Assembly: GCA_017746715.1 (NCBI GenBank)
Contig: JAGHZQ010000056.1
Location: forward strand, 38,908 to 102,907
Direction: 5' to 3'
Length of the DNA: 64,000 nt
Source of the DNA: Cyanobacteria bacterium SBLK
GTDB lineage: Bacteria; Cyanobacteriota; Cyanobacteriia; Cyanobacteriales; Spirulinaceae
Every line of letters begins with the position of its first letter. The stretch's first letter is position 1. The notes under the pieces were generated by a model. That model did no database searches. It saw nothing but the letters and a program-made list of their open reading frames with translations, and was not told where the DNA came from. The translations under genes and the position numbers were made by a program. This document shows positions 8,096 to 17,047 of the stretch, one piece after another.

Positions 8096-9814
8096 ATGCA
8101 GCTTCGACAAAAAACCCTGCTTGCCATTGGCGGCCTTCTGACGGGCTTAATTGCCGTTCTTTCCGTCAGCTTATCGAGTACTCTCTCGAGGAGCTTTCGG
8201 CAAGTTGAAAAGAAGAATACCCTCGAGAACGTGCAAAGAGCAATTAGCGTTCTCCAAGAAGAACTCGATCGCTTAGAGATCATCACGTCAGATTGGGGGC
8301 ATTGGGATGATATGTATGAGTTTGTCGAAGATAGCAATCAAGAATTTATTGAGACGAATCTGACGAGTTCCGCGATCGAGAATCTACAGTTAAACTTTCT
8401 GGCGATTCTCAATAATCAAGGAAAAACAACCTATGAGTTGGGATTGGATCTCGAGAGCTTAGAGGAAATGACATTACCTCCTTCTCTCAAACTGCATTTC
8501 TCTCTCGATCGCCCCATCCTCCAATATGAAACCATTGACAGCGGCTTGAAGGGACTCCTGCTGCTACCGGAAAATATCGTTTTGATTGCCTCGCAACCGA
8601 TTCTCAACTCTAAGGAAGAGGGTTCTCCACGAGGCGCTTTTGCGGTCGGACGCTATCTCACTCGCACCAAAATTGCTGAAATCGAACAACGCGCCCAACT
8701 TTCTCTCAACTTCTATCGCTTGGACGATCGCGAACTTTCTCCAGATATACGAGAAATTTACATTCGACTTGATGAAAAGTTTGTTTTAGAACCCGAAGAA
8801 GTCGCGATCGTGACCCAGCCTCTCGATGAAGAAAAAATCGCGGGCTATACCGTTGTCCGAGATATTTACGATAATCCTGCTTTACTTTTGCAAGTTACCA
8901 TCCCTCGAGAAATTTATCAGCAAGGTCGCACTAGTTTGCGCTATTTAATTTTATTACTATGGGGAGTTGGTATCGTTTTTAGTATTGGAACGCTGATTTT
9001 TGTCGAAAGAATCGTGCTGTTGCGTCTGAGTCATCTCAGCACGGAAGTAAAAAAAATCGGCCTTGCTCACGATTCTTCCCAGCGCATTCAGCTATCTGGC
9101 AATGATGAATTAACCGGCCTTGCTCAAACGATTAATTGGATGTTGGAATCTCTAGAAAGCAGCGAAAAAGAAGTCCAGCAAGAGCGAGAAAAAGCGGAAG
9201 CCTTACTCCTAAACATTTTTCCCGAATCAATTGCCCGCACCCTAAAATCCAAGCGCAGCGCGATCGCGCAACATTTTGAAAGCGTCACGATTTTATTTGC
9301 CGATCTCGTCGGTTTTACGGAATTATCCGCTCGTTTGTCCCCCATTGAATTAGTCGAGTTGCTCAATGAGATTTTCTCCCAATTCGATCGATTGGTCGGG
9401 GATTTTGGCTTAGAAAAAATTAAAACGATTGGCGATGCTTACATGATTGCTTCGGGATTGCCCATTCCCCGGGAAGATCATGCAGAAGCAATGGCAGAAA
9501 TGGCACTTGCCATGCACAAGACCATGCAAAGTTTTCAACGGCACAATGGAGAAAGTTTTCAGATGCGAATTGGGATTAATACGGGGGCAGCCGTTGCCGG
9601 CGCGATCGGCCAAAAGAAATTTATTTACGATCTCTGGGGAGATGCCGTGAATGTAGCGTCGCGCATGGAATCTTTAGGAAAACCCGCAGCGATTCAAGTC
9701 AGTACGACGACTTACAAACTTTTAAAGGATAAATATTCTTTTGAAAGGAGAGGGCAAATATGGGTTAAGGGAAAAGGCATTATGACAACCTATTGGTTAA
9801 TTGATAAAAAATAA
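8096..9814 (+). CDS. CHASE4-HAMP class III adenylate cyclase (copy 1)
   Basis: A 572-residue membrane sensor. Layout: N-terminal helix (LLAIGGLLTGLIAVLSVSL), a periplasmic CHASE4-type sensor (WGHWDDMYEFV is the typical motif) to about residue 270, a second helix (YLILLLWGVGIVFSIGTLI), HAMP, a short coiled coil, then a class III cyclase domain. Catalytic features are complete: metal-binding Asp in LFADLVGFTE (about 400) and KTIGDAYM (about 442), the adenine-selecting Lys in KTIGD and Asp in YDLWGDAVN, and the transition-state Asn/Arg in NVASRMES. It should therefore make cAMP in response to an extracytoplasmic signal. The ATG at 8096 was preferred over TTG at 8090 because it aligns with the paralogue start. 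It is 24 bp after tab2. Confidence 0.94.
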   Translation: MQLRQKTLLAIGGLLTGLIAVLSVSLSSTLSRSFRQVEKKNTLENVQRAISVLQEELDRLEIITSDWGHWDDMYEFVEDSNQEFIETNLTSSAIENLQLNFLAILNNQGKTTYELGLDLESLEEMTLPPSLKLHFSLDRPILQYETIDSGLKGLLLLPENIVLIASQPILNSKEEGSPRGAFAVGRYLTRTKIAEIEQRAQLSLNFYRLDDRELSPDIREIYIRLDEKFVLEPEEVAIVTQPLDEEKIAGYTVVRDIYDNPALLLQVTIPREIYQQGRTSLRYLILLLWGVGIVFSIGTLIFVERIVLLRLSHLSTEVKKIGLAHDSSQRIQLSGNDELTGLAQTINWMLESLESSEKEVQQEREKAEALLLNIFPESIARTLKSKRSAIAQHFESVTILFADLVGFTELSARLSPIELVELLNEIFSQFDRLVGDFGLEKIKTIGDAYMIASGLPIPREDHAEAMAEMALAMHKTMQSFQRHNGESFQMRIGINTGAAVAGAIGQKKFIYDLWGDAVNVASRMESLGKPAAIQVSTTTYKLLKDKYSFERRGQIWVKGKGIMTTYWLIDKK

Positions 9815-9847
9815 ATGATTGAAATCCCAATAAAAAAGTGTCAAAAC

Positions 9848-9906
9848 AATTCAAAATTCAAAATTATAGCCTCGAAGCTAAAGCTAAGATTTTTGAATTT
9901 TGAATT
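9848..9906. repeat. Dispersed AT-rich inverted repeat
   Basis: Arms AATTCAAAATTCAAAA (9848-9863) and its exact complement (9891-9906) enclose a 27-base loop. A related element with the same core lies at 19809-19893. Both are intergenic, so this looks like a dispersed cyanobacterial palindromic repeat; here it separates the two cyclase genes. Confidence 0.65.
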
Positions 9907-10002
9907 AAAAAATAGTCATATCTTACAAAATACAATGAAGATCGCGATTTTCTTTTTACGTTCGGGATGAAAATGATATGATAAAAATAAACCATCGTTC
10001 TT

Positions 10003-11748
10003 ATGTCTCTTCGTCAAAAAACTTTAATTGTTATCAGCAGTCTTTTGTTAGGATTAATTGGTGCTCTTTCTGGAAGTTTGTCCCTCGTCTTTTTAAATGG
10101 TGTTGCGCGACTCGAACGGGAAGATACTCGTCAGAATGTACGAAGGGCGATCGCGGTCATTCAACGGGAAATTTCTCTTTTAGATATTTTAGTTAAAGAT
10201 TGGTCGTATTGGGATGGTATGTATGAGTTTGTTCGAAACCGCGATTCGGCGTTTCTCAGCAAAAATTTAACGCGAGTAGGGCTGGAAAACTTGAAGCTAA
10301 ATTTTGTTTCTCTTCTCGATCTGCAAGGAAATAGAGTATTCTCCATGAAGTTAGATGGTGAGAGCGATCGCGATATTACCGTTCCATCAATTTTAAAACA
10401 GCAATTATCTCCCAATCGCAATCGCTTGAATCAAGACAGTTTTGATAGCAGTTTACAAGGATTTATCTTATGGGAAGAAAAGATTTTGGCGATTGCTTCA
10501 AAACCTATTTTAAACAGTGAAGCAAGAGGGCCTATTCGCGGGACTTTAGCATTTGGACGATATATCAATCGCCAAAAAATTCAGGAATTTTCCGAGGCAA
10601 CCCAGCTGGCTTTAAACATTTATCGTTTGCAGGATAGCCAACTGTCGGAAAACTTGCAAGAAATTCGCGATCGTTTAGAGATACGATCGCAGAAAAATCC
10701 AGATGAAACGCAAATTGTTACCCAAACTCTCAATCGCGAAGAAATTTCTGGATATACAATATTTCGAGATATTGAAAATCGTCCTGCATTTCTACTAGAA
10801 GTTACGATTCCTCGCACCATTTATCAACAAAGCCAAAAGAGTTTATATTTTTTGATATTTTCTTTATTAGCAGTCGGTATTCTCTTTAGTATTGGAATGT
10901 TAATTCTGTTAGAAAAAATGATTTTGTTGCGTTTGAGTTGCATCAGTCAAACCGTTCGCCAAATTGGCATTACTCACGATCTATCCCGACGTATTTTTAT
11001 TAAAGGGAAAGATGAACTAAATAATCTTGCCAATACAATCAATTGGATGCTTTCATCTTTAGAAACGAGCGAGCAAGAAATTGAAAAAAAACAACAAAGA
11101 CTGGAAGAAGAACAAGAAAAAGCCGAGCGTCTCTTACTTAATATTTTACCCAAACCCATCGCACAAACCTTAAAAAGCAACCAAAATGCGATCGCGGAAA
11201 ATTTTGATGAAGTGACAATTTTGTTTGCAGATATTGTCGGTTTTACGGCACTCTCTTCTCGCTTATCCGCAATCGAGTTAGTCAAATTACTCAATGAAAT
11301 CTTTTCACAGTTTGACAGATTAGTCGATGAATTCGGATTGGAAAAGATCAAAACCATTGGCGATGCCTATATGATCGCCTCGGGTTTGCCCATCCCGAGG
11401 GACGATCATGCTGAAGCCATGGCAAATATGGCATTGGCCATGCAGAATGCCGTCGGTGAATTTCAAAAAAAATACGAGCAATCTTTGCAAATTCGCATTG
11501 GCATTAATACAGGAGTTGTTGTTGCGGGGGTGATTGGTAAAAAGAAATTTATTTACGATTTGTGGGGAGATGCTGTTAATGTAGCATCGCGAATGGAATC
11601 GTCGGGGAAACCCAATGCAATTCAAGTAACAGAGGCAACTTACGTTCGTTTACAAGATAAGTATGATTTAGAAAAACGAGGAGTGATTCAAGTTAAAGGA
11701 AAAGGAGAAATGCTAACCTATTGGTTGAAGGGAAAGAAAAGGGAATGA
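10003..11748 (+). CDS. CHASE4-HAMP class III adenylate cyclase (copy 2)
   Basis: A 581-residue paralogue of the preceding gene with the same plan: N-terminal helix (TLIVISSLLLGLIGALSGSL), CHASE4-type sensor (WSYWDGMYEFV), second helix (FLIFSLLAVGILFSIGMLI), HAMP, coiled coil, cyclase. Catalytic residues are intact: LFADIVGFTA (about 408), KTIGDAYM (about 450), YDLWGDAVNVASRMES. The cyclase half is nearly identical to copy 1, whereas the sensor half has diverged, which suggests the two copies sense different ligands with the same output. It also has a slightly longer coiled coil after HAMP. The start MSLRQKT aligns with MQLRQKT of copy 1. Confidence 0.94.
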   Translation: MSLRQKTLIVISSLLLGLIGALSGSLSLVFLNGVARLEREDTRQNVRRAIAVIQREISLLDILVKDWSYWDGMYEFVRNRDSAFLSKNLTRVGLENLKLNFVSLLDLQGNRVFSMKLDGESDRDITVPSILKQQLSPNRNRLNQDSFDSSLQGFILWEEKILAIASKPILNSEARGPIRGTLAFGRYINRQKIQEFSEATQLALNIYRLQDSQLSENLQEIRDRLEIRSQKNPDETQIVTQTLNREEISGYTIFRDIENRPAFLLEVTIPRTIYQQSQKSLYFLIFSLLAVGILFSIGMLILLEKMILLRLSCISQTVRQIGITHDLSRRIFIKGKDELNNLANTINWMLSSLETSEQEIEKKQQRLEEEQEKAERLLLNILPKPIAQTLKSNQNAIAENFDEVTILFADIVGFTALSSRLSAIELVKLLNEIFSQFDRLVDEFGLEKIKTIGDAYMIASGLPIPRDDHAEAMANMALAMQNAVGEFQKKYEQSLQIRIGINTGVVVAGVIGKKKFIYDLWGDAVNVASRMESSGKPNAIQVTEATYVRLQDKYDLEKRGVIQVKGKGEMLTYWLKGKKRE

Positions 11749-11794
11749 AAAGAAGAGACAAAACAGAATTTCTATTTCCCTGTTCCCTATTCCC

Positions 11795-12673
11795 TTAAAA
11801 ACGACACAGAGGAATCGATCTCGATTCGAGCCAAGTTCCATTCGATTCGCTACAAGCCGATCGCAACACTTCCCCACTCATGGCTGTTTCCCCCGGGATG
11901 CACTCAACCATTTTGCTATATTGCAATTCGGTCTCTTCTTCAGAAACGCGTTCGCCCTCATAGTAAGTGGAAATTGTTCCGCCTTGTCCCTCGCAAGCCC
12001 TCATAAAGGGATTATTGAGGGTTGCGGCGACAGGAGGGCGAGAAGAGGTCGGCGGTTGAGAAGAAGGGGAAGAAGGTAGGGGAGAGGTTGCATTTATTCC
12101 TTCTCTGCATTGTCTTCTCAGGCTTTCTAATTCGCGATTTAAACTGGCAATTTCTTGTCCCGAGGAGCGAGGTAAACTAGCACGGAGGGTTTGTACTTCC
12201 GAGGCGACTTCCATCAGCATTCCCATCACCTCCGTGGGTTCGAGATCTCCAGAAGTTCGACTGATAATCGAAAAAACGCGATCGCCGACGGTTTCGATCA
12301 ACTCGGTCATGCTATTGTCGTTATTGCCTTCGGGAATATCGGCTCCTGTAACGGCGATAACTTGTTCGAGAATGCCAAAAACTTTTTCAATATCTCGTCC
12401 GCCACCTGGAGCAACGCGAGAGAGCAAACCGAGGGTATCTTTAAGGTTGGAGAGTCCGAAACCGTTTTGAGATCGCTCTCTTTGAGCTTGGTCGATAGCG
12501 CTCATTAAAATGATTTCTTGGCGAGCGGCTTCGGGGCTATAGTTTTCGCAGGCTAAAGATTGGGCGAGGAGAAAAGGATCTGAGGATGTTTGCGATCGCC
12601 CGGCTAAGGTCATGAGGGGCGAGAATAGCAATAAACCGGACAAAAGAAGGGGTGAAAGAGATTGGGGTCGCAT
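11795..12673 (-). CDS. Secreted or periplasmic protein of unknown function
   Basis: About 292 residues; I do not recognise a family. The N-terminus (MRPQSLSPLLLSGLLLFSPL) is a signal peptide with probable cleavage near LAG-RS. The middle is helical (QIIARTS-like acidic stretch, then QTLRASLPRSSGQEIASLNR) and may be coiled coil, followed by a Pro/Ser linker (SPLPSSPSSQPPTSS) and a cysteine-containing tail with four Cys (ACEG, ECIP, ACSES, LCRF) that may form two disulfides. The frame can start nine codons earlier at 12700, but the later ATG gives a better signal peptide. It converges on the second cyclase gene with only about 46 bp between stops. Confidence 0.75.
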   Translation of the reverse strand: MRPQSLSPLLLSGLLLFSPLMTLAGRSQTSSDPFLLAQSLACENYSPEAARQEIILMSAIDQAQRERSQNGFGLSNLKDTLGLLSRVAPGGGRDIEKVFGILEQVIAVTGADIPEGNNDNSMTELIETVGDRVFSIISRTSGDLEPTEVMGMLMEVASEVQTLRASLPRSSGQEIASLNRELESLRRQCREGINATSPLPSSPSSQPPTSSRPPVAATLNNPFMRACEGQGGTISTYYEGERVSEEETELQYSKMVECIPGETAMSGEVLRSACSESNGTWLESRSIPLCRF

Positions 12674-12778
12674 GGTTGGGGGAAGGGGGAGTGTGGGCAT
12701 TTAATTTAATAATGAAGGCGATCGGGCTGTAAATGTTCCCAATGGGGCGCGATCGCTGATAATTCCTCTTGAGAAATA

Positions 12779-13627
12779 TCAATCCTTAGTTTTGAGAGTG
12801 CGTAACTTAGAAACTGTTTGAGCAACTGTTTCTAAGTAGTTATTTACAGTCATTTGATGTGCTTCTGCTAATTTTTGCAGTGATGATAATTTTTGCGATT
12901 TTCCTTGCTCGATTCGGCGAACTTGTTTTTCGGAAAGTCCTTGAATATCAATTTGTCTCAGCTTATATTGTTTTCTGACAGTAGCAACAGCCCGACCGAA
13001 TAAGCGATCGCGTAACAGTTTTTCTTGTTCTAATTTGTCTTTCAATTTTGGATCGACTGTTGCTCTTAATGTTTCCATATCAATATGAAGATCGACACAA
13101 GACCAGTAAAGATAACTTCCATCTTCGTCTATTTCAAATTCAGTTCTACATTTAGAAGGAATTTTAGCCAAAGCGGGTAAATCTAGAAAAGGGATGTTCC
13201 ACTGGTTCAGAGCACAATCATAAACCTGTAAAACATCGTTCATTACTATAGCTGTAGCGATTAGTTGTTCTTGAGCGTTTGCTTGCCATGACATAGCAAT
13301 TCTTTTTGTGATATCTATATCAGAATGAATGATTGGTGAAAATTTATAATCTTTGCGTGCAAATATTTGGCTCGGAATGGGTGTAGGGTCATCAGAACGA
13401 ATTAACCAACCACGGAGATTTCCATGCTCAGTTGCTCGATCCATGATTGAATCAATTTTAGAAAACGCTGTAAATAATGCAGTTGCAGAGGTGAAAATAA
13501 ATAAATTTTTCGTGTTAAGAATTTTTTCACCTAAAAAGCGTCGTAATATTTTTACGTTTTCATTATTTCTAAAATTTTCAAATGGAAATTCAGGATCGTT
13601 GACAAAGATTGTCATTTCTGTAGTCAT
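12779..13627 (-). CDS. DUF2442-like domain fused to a C-terminal helix-turn-helix; partner of DUF4160
   Basis: A 282-residue protein. The first ~115 residues match nothing I know. Residues about 120-180 (FLDLPALAKIPSKCRTEFEI then DGSYLYWSCVDLHIDMETLR) resemble the DUF2442 fold. The C-terminal ~70 residues look like a Cro/XRE-type helix-turn-helix (KQYKLRQIDIQGLSEKQVRR, KSQKLSSLQKLAEAHQMTVN). Its start ATG overlaps the stop of the DUF4160 gene as ATGA, so the two are translationally coupled. DUF4160 and DUF2442 genes are frequent neighbours in bacteria and behave like a toxin-antitoxin-type accessory pair, but their activity is not established. The extra N-terminal domain and the HTH are unusual for DUF2442. 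Function is inference. Confidence 0.75.
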   Translation of the reverse strand: MTTEMTIFVNDPEFPFENFRNNENVKILRRFLGEKILNTKNLFIFTSATALFTAFSKIDSIMDRATEHGNLRGWLIRSDDPTPIPSQIFARKDYKFSPIIHSDIDITKRIAMSWQANAQEQLIATAIVMNDVLQVYDCALNQWNIPFLDLPALAKIPSKCRTEFEIDEDGSYLYWSCVDLHIDMETLRATVDPKLKDKLEQEKLLRDRLFGRAVATVRKQYKLRQIDIQGLSEKQVRRIEQGKSQKLSSLQKLAEAHQMTVNNYLETVAQTVSKLRTLKTKD

Positions 13628-13911
13628 TCCATATTCTCCTTAACATCTACTTTCTTTTCCCAGTCCTCCAATAATTTGTCTTTATGCTTAGATACAAGTT
13701 CAGCTAATTTTTTCTTTTCCGAACTTGTAGGTTTTTTCTTACCAAATGAGAATTTTACATTAAAATCCAAATCTTTTTCGTTGGTTGTTTTTATAAAAAC
13801 TCGGATTTCCCATGCACCTTTTTTCTTGGCATGAAAATGAGGAGGATGATGGTCGGAAGAGTTAAACCATAATTGTAACCCGGATATGGTAAAAGATTCA
13901 ACTTTGCCCAA
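13624..13911 (-). CDS. DUF4160-domain protein
   Basis: A 95-residue protein with the DUF4160 hallmark: ISGLQLWFNSSDHHPPHFHA, followed by a short beta segment (WEIRVFIKT) and a basic helical tail. The histidine-rich SSDHHPPHFH motif is the conserved core of the family. It is the first gene of a two-gene unit and its stop codon overlaps the start of the DUF2442-like/HTH gene. The tail is longer and more charged (KKPTSSEKKKLAELVSKHKD) than I expect for a minimal family member. Activity is unknown; a toxin-like role has been proposed from genomic pairing only. Confidence 0.85.
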   Translation of the reverse strand: MGKVESFTISGLQLWFNSSDHHPPHFHAKKKGAWEIRVFIKTTNEKDLDFNVKFSFGKKKPTSSEKKKLAELVSKHKDKLLEDWEKKVDVKENME

Positions 13912-13982
13912 GAATAACGATTAAGAAATTTATCCCCTCCATAGTAACAGGCAATTAACGCTTGTATCTTTTTTTTGAGATA

Positions 13983-15791
13983 TTACTGCTGAAGTTTTAA
14001 AACAGCCATAAACGCCTCTTGCGGAACATCTACAGTGCCGATCGCTTTCATCCGTTTTTTCCCTTTGGCTTGTTTCTGCAAGAGTTTCTTCTTCCGCGAA
14101 ATATCTCCCCCGTAACACTTCGCCAAAACATCTTTTCGCAATGCGGGAATGTGTTCGCTGGCAATGATTTTTGAACCGATCGCCGCCTGCAAGGGAATCT
14201 TAAATTGATGGCGGGGAATGAGTTCTTTTAACTTTTCTGTTAAAGCGCGTCCCATGGGATAAGCCTTATCTTTATGAACGATAGTGGCTAAAGAATCCAC
14301 CTTATCGCCATTGACCAAAATATCCAACCGCACCAGCTTATTTTCTCGATAACCCGTGAGATGGTATTCCATGCTGGCATAACCGCGAGAGCGAGATTTG
14401 AGGCGATCGAAAAAGTCCGTTACGACTTCAGCCAAGGGCATATCATAAATTAATGTCGTGCGCTTGCTGGCAAAGTAGCGCATATCTTTAAAAATCCCCC
14501 GACTGGTTTGACACAAATCCATCAAGGTTCCGACATAATCTTCGGGAGTAATAATCTCAATATGAATGTAAGGTTCCTCAATTTTATCTCGTTTTTCGGG
14601 GGGAATCAGTTGACTGGGATTGTCGATTTCGTAAACTTCGCCCATGGTTGTCGTCACCCGATAAACCACAGAAGGTGCCGTCGTAATTAAATCTAAATTG
14701 TATTCCCTTTCTAGGCGTTCTTGGACGATTTCCATGTGCAATAACCCCAAGAAACCGCAGCGAAAACCAAACCCCATCGCGCTCGAAGTTTCCGGTTCGT
14801 ATTGCAGTGCGGCATCGCTGAGTTGGAGTTTTTGCAAGGCATCTCGCAACTCTTCATATTGAGCGGAATCTGTGGGAAATAAGCCGCAAAATACCATTGA
14901 TTTTGCTTCTTCGTAACCCGGTAACGGGTCTTCCGCGGGGGCTTTTGCTAAAGTAATCGTATCGCCAACGCGGGCATCAGCAACGGCTTTAATCGCTGCT
15001 CCAATATAACCCACTTCTCCCGCGTGTAACTCTTCTACCGGGATTTGATTGGGAGAAAGAATCCCCAACTCGTCAATTTCATATTCTTTTTCTGAAGCCA
15101 TCAAGCGAATGCGATCGCCTTTTTTGACTTTCCCATCCATAACGCGAAAATAAACAATAACTCCTCGATAAGGATCGTAATAGCTATCAAATATCAGGGC
15201 GCGTAAGGGTTCTTCTAAGGTATCTTGGGGTGGTGGTACTAAATGGACGATGGATTCTAAAATTTCATCAACACCGATGCCTTCTTTTGCCGATGCGAGA
15301 ATTGCCCCACTGCAATCAAGACCGATAATCTCTTCAATTTCGGCAATAACCCGCTCGGGTTCTGCCCCCGGCAAGTCTATTTTATTTAAAACGGGGATAA
15401 TTTCCAGATCGTTTTCTAAGGCCAAATAAACATTGGCAAGAGTTTGTGCTTCTACCCCTTGAGACGCATCAACTACCAATAACGCCCCCTCGCAAGCAAT
15501 GAGCGATCGCGACACTTCATAAGAAAAATCGACGTGGCCTGGCGTATCGATTAAATTGAGAACGTACTCGTCGCCATCCTCGGCTTTGTAGTTCATCCGT
15601 GCGGCTTGCAGCTTGATGGTAATGCCTCGTTCCCGTTCCAAATCCATGTTATCGAGGAACTGTTCTTTCATTTGCCGTGCTTGTACCGTCCCCGTCACCT
15701 GCAAAAGGCGATCGGCAAGAGTCGATTTCCCATGATCGATATGGGCGATAATGCAGAAGTTGCGGATGCGAGAGGTGGAAACGTCGGTCAT
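13983..15791 (-). CDS. lepA: Elongation factor 4 (LepA), ribosome back-translocating GTPase
   Basis: A 602-residue full-length LepA. G1 is IAHIDHGKSTLADRLLQ, G2 lies around RERGITIK, G3 is DTPGHVDF, and G4 is NKIDLPGA. The C-terminal LepA-specific domain ends with RKKKLLQKQAKGKKRMKAIG and VPQEAFMAVLK, as in the family. LepA binds stalled or mistranslocated ribosomes and contributes to 30S assembly. Start MTDVSTSRIRNFCIIAHIDH is standard. It is divergent from the MscS gene at 15930. Confidence 0.98.
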   Translation of the reverse strand: MTDVSTSRIRNFCIIAHIDHGKSTLADRLLQVTGTVQARQMKEQFLDNMDLERERGITIKLQAARMNYKAEDGDEYVLNLIDTPGHVDFSYEVSRSLIACEGALLVVDASQGVEAQTLANVYLALENDLEIIPVLNKIDLPGAEPERVIAEIEEIIGLDCSGAILASAKEGIGVDEILESIVHLVPPPQDTLEEPLRALIFDSYYDPYRGVIVYFRVMDGKVKKGDRIRLMASEKEYEIDELGILSPNQIPVEELHAGEVGYIGAAIKAVADARVGDTITLAKAPAEDPLPGYEEAKSMVFCGLFPTDSAQYEELRDALQKLQLSDAALQYEPETSSAMGFGFRCGFLGLLHMEIVQERLEREYNLDLITTAPSVVYRVTTTMGEVYEIDNPSQLIPPEKRDKIEEPYIHIEIITPEDYVGTLMDLCQTSRGIFKDMRYFASKRTTLIYDMPLAEVVTDFFDRLKSRSRGYASMEYHLTGYRENKLVRLDILVNGDKVDSLATIVHKDKAYPMGRALTEKLKELIPRHQFKIPLQAAIGSKIIASEHIPALRKDVLAKCYGGDISRKKKLLQKQAKGKKRMKAIGTVDVPQEAFMAVLKLQQ

Positions 15792-15929
15792 AGGTCGCGG
15801 GCGGGCTTGCCTCGATAATTGCTTAATCTATTGTAATATTATCTTGCCCTTTTGGTGGGAAAAGGATAATAAAAAGCGTTTATTTGTTATAAAAACGATA
15901 AGCTATCAATCGATTGCAGGAGAAAATTA

Positions 15930-16982
15930 ATGCCTTTTGAAATTCTCGATCGCGAATTTCTCAATAACCGCATTCTTGATTATTTAATCTCTTTAACAAT
16001 TCTTCTTATTGGTTTTATTGCCATTCATCCCGTTCAAAATATTCTTTTTAAATCTCTCAAACGCTTGGCTCAGCGAACCAAGACGACGATTGACGATACC
16101 TTACTTCAACTTTCAGAAAAAGCAGCAATTCCTTTGCTTTATCTCGCTACGCTCTACCTTGCATTTGATAATCTTAATTTGCATCCCATTCTGCGGCAGA
16201 ATTTTGATGTCATTTTGATGATTATCGCCACGATTATTACGATTAAATTAATTTCTAAGATTTCTGAATATCTTCTGCGACTTTACTTAAGCAGCCAAAC
16301 CAATCCGACATTGACGCAAAGTTTTAAGTCAATTATGCCAGCGATTCGCGTTGTGTTATGGGTTGTAGGCGGTATATTTTTATTGGATAACTTAGGATTT
16401 GATATTTCTGCCCTTGTTGCCAGTTTGGGAATTGGTGGGGTTGCGATCGCCTTAGCATCTCAAGGATTATTACGAGATTTATTTAGCTATTTTTCAATTT
16501 TGCTGGATCGCCCTTTTGAGTTAGGTGATTTTATTATTGTTGACAATTATATGGGAACGGTCGAACATATCGGCATTAAAACAACTCGCATTAAAAGTTT
16601 GGATGGAGAAGAATTGGTTATCTCTAATGCAGATTTAACCGAGTCTCGCCTTCGCAATTTTAAACGCATGGAACAACGACGAATTGCTTTTAAAATTGGC
16701 GTTGTTTATCAGACTATTCCAGAACAATTACAAGCAATTCCCAGTATCATTCGAGAAATTATTGAATCCGTAGAAGGCGTGACTTTCGATCGCGTCCATT
16801 TCTCCGACTATGGCGACTTTAGTTTGAACTACGAAATCGTTTATTTAGTCGATAGTAATGATTATAATTTTTATATGGACGTGCAGCAGCAAATTAATTT
16901 AGCTGTATTTCAAGCCTTTAGCGATCGCGGGATTGAATTTGCGTATCCCACCCAAGTCAGTTATATTCAATCTTCATCCTAG
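15930..16982 (+). CDS. MscS-family mechanosensitive ion channel
   Basis: A 350-residue small-conductance mechanosensitive channel. Hydrophobic helices occur at about residues 15-40, 70-85, 95-115 and 140-160. The pore helix follows (LVASLGIGGVAIALASQGLL, with its Gly/Ala pattern), then the beta domain (PFELGDFIIVDNYMGTVEHI) and the cytoplasmic vestibule with RIKSLDGEELVISNADL. Channels of this type open when membrane tension rises and release osmolytes on hypo-osmotic shock. AGGAG lies just before the ATG. A second, longer MscS protein is encoded at 23565-25187. Confidence 0.94.
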   Translation: MPFEILDREFLNNRILDYLISLTILLIGFIAIHPVQNILFKSLKRLAQRTKTTIDDTLLQLSEKAAIPLLYLATLYLAFDNLNLHPILRQNFDVILMIIATIITIKLISKISEYLLRLYLSSQTNPTLTQSFKSIMPAIRVVLWVVGGIFLLDNLGFDISALVASLGIGGVAIALASQGLLRDLFSYFSILLDRPFELGDFIIVDNYMGTVEHIGIKTTRIKSLDGEELVISNADLTESRLRNFKRMEQRRIAFKIGVVYQTIPEQLQAIPSIIREIIESVEGVTFDRVHFSDYGDFSLNYEIVYLVDSNDYNFYMDVQQQINLAVFQAFSDRGIEFAYPTQVSYIQSSS

Positions 16983-17047
16983 GTGCAATCGCAAACAAAG
17001 GATCGTTCGGCGAACAAGAGAAAACTTTTCGATTGGCTCAAATCATC

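Noticed and set aside
11774..11797. TTCCCTR short tandem repeats beside the second cyclase
   Set aside because: Only three units; the sort of short heptamer repeat common in cyanobacteria and not informative here.
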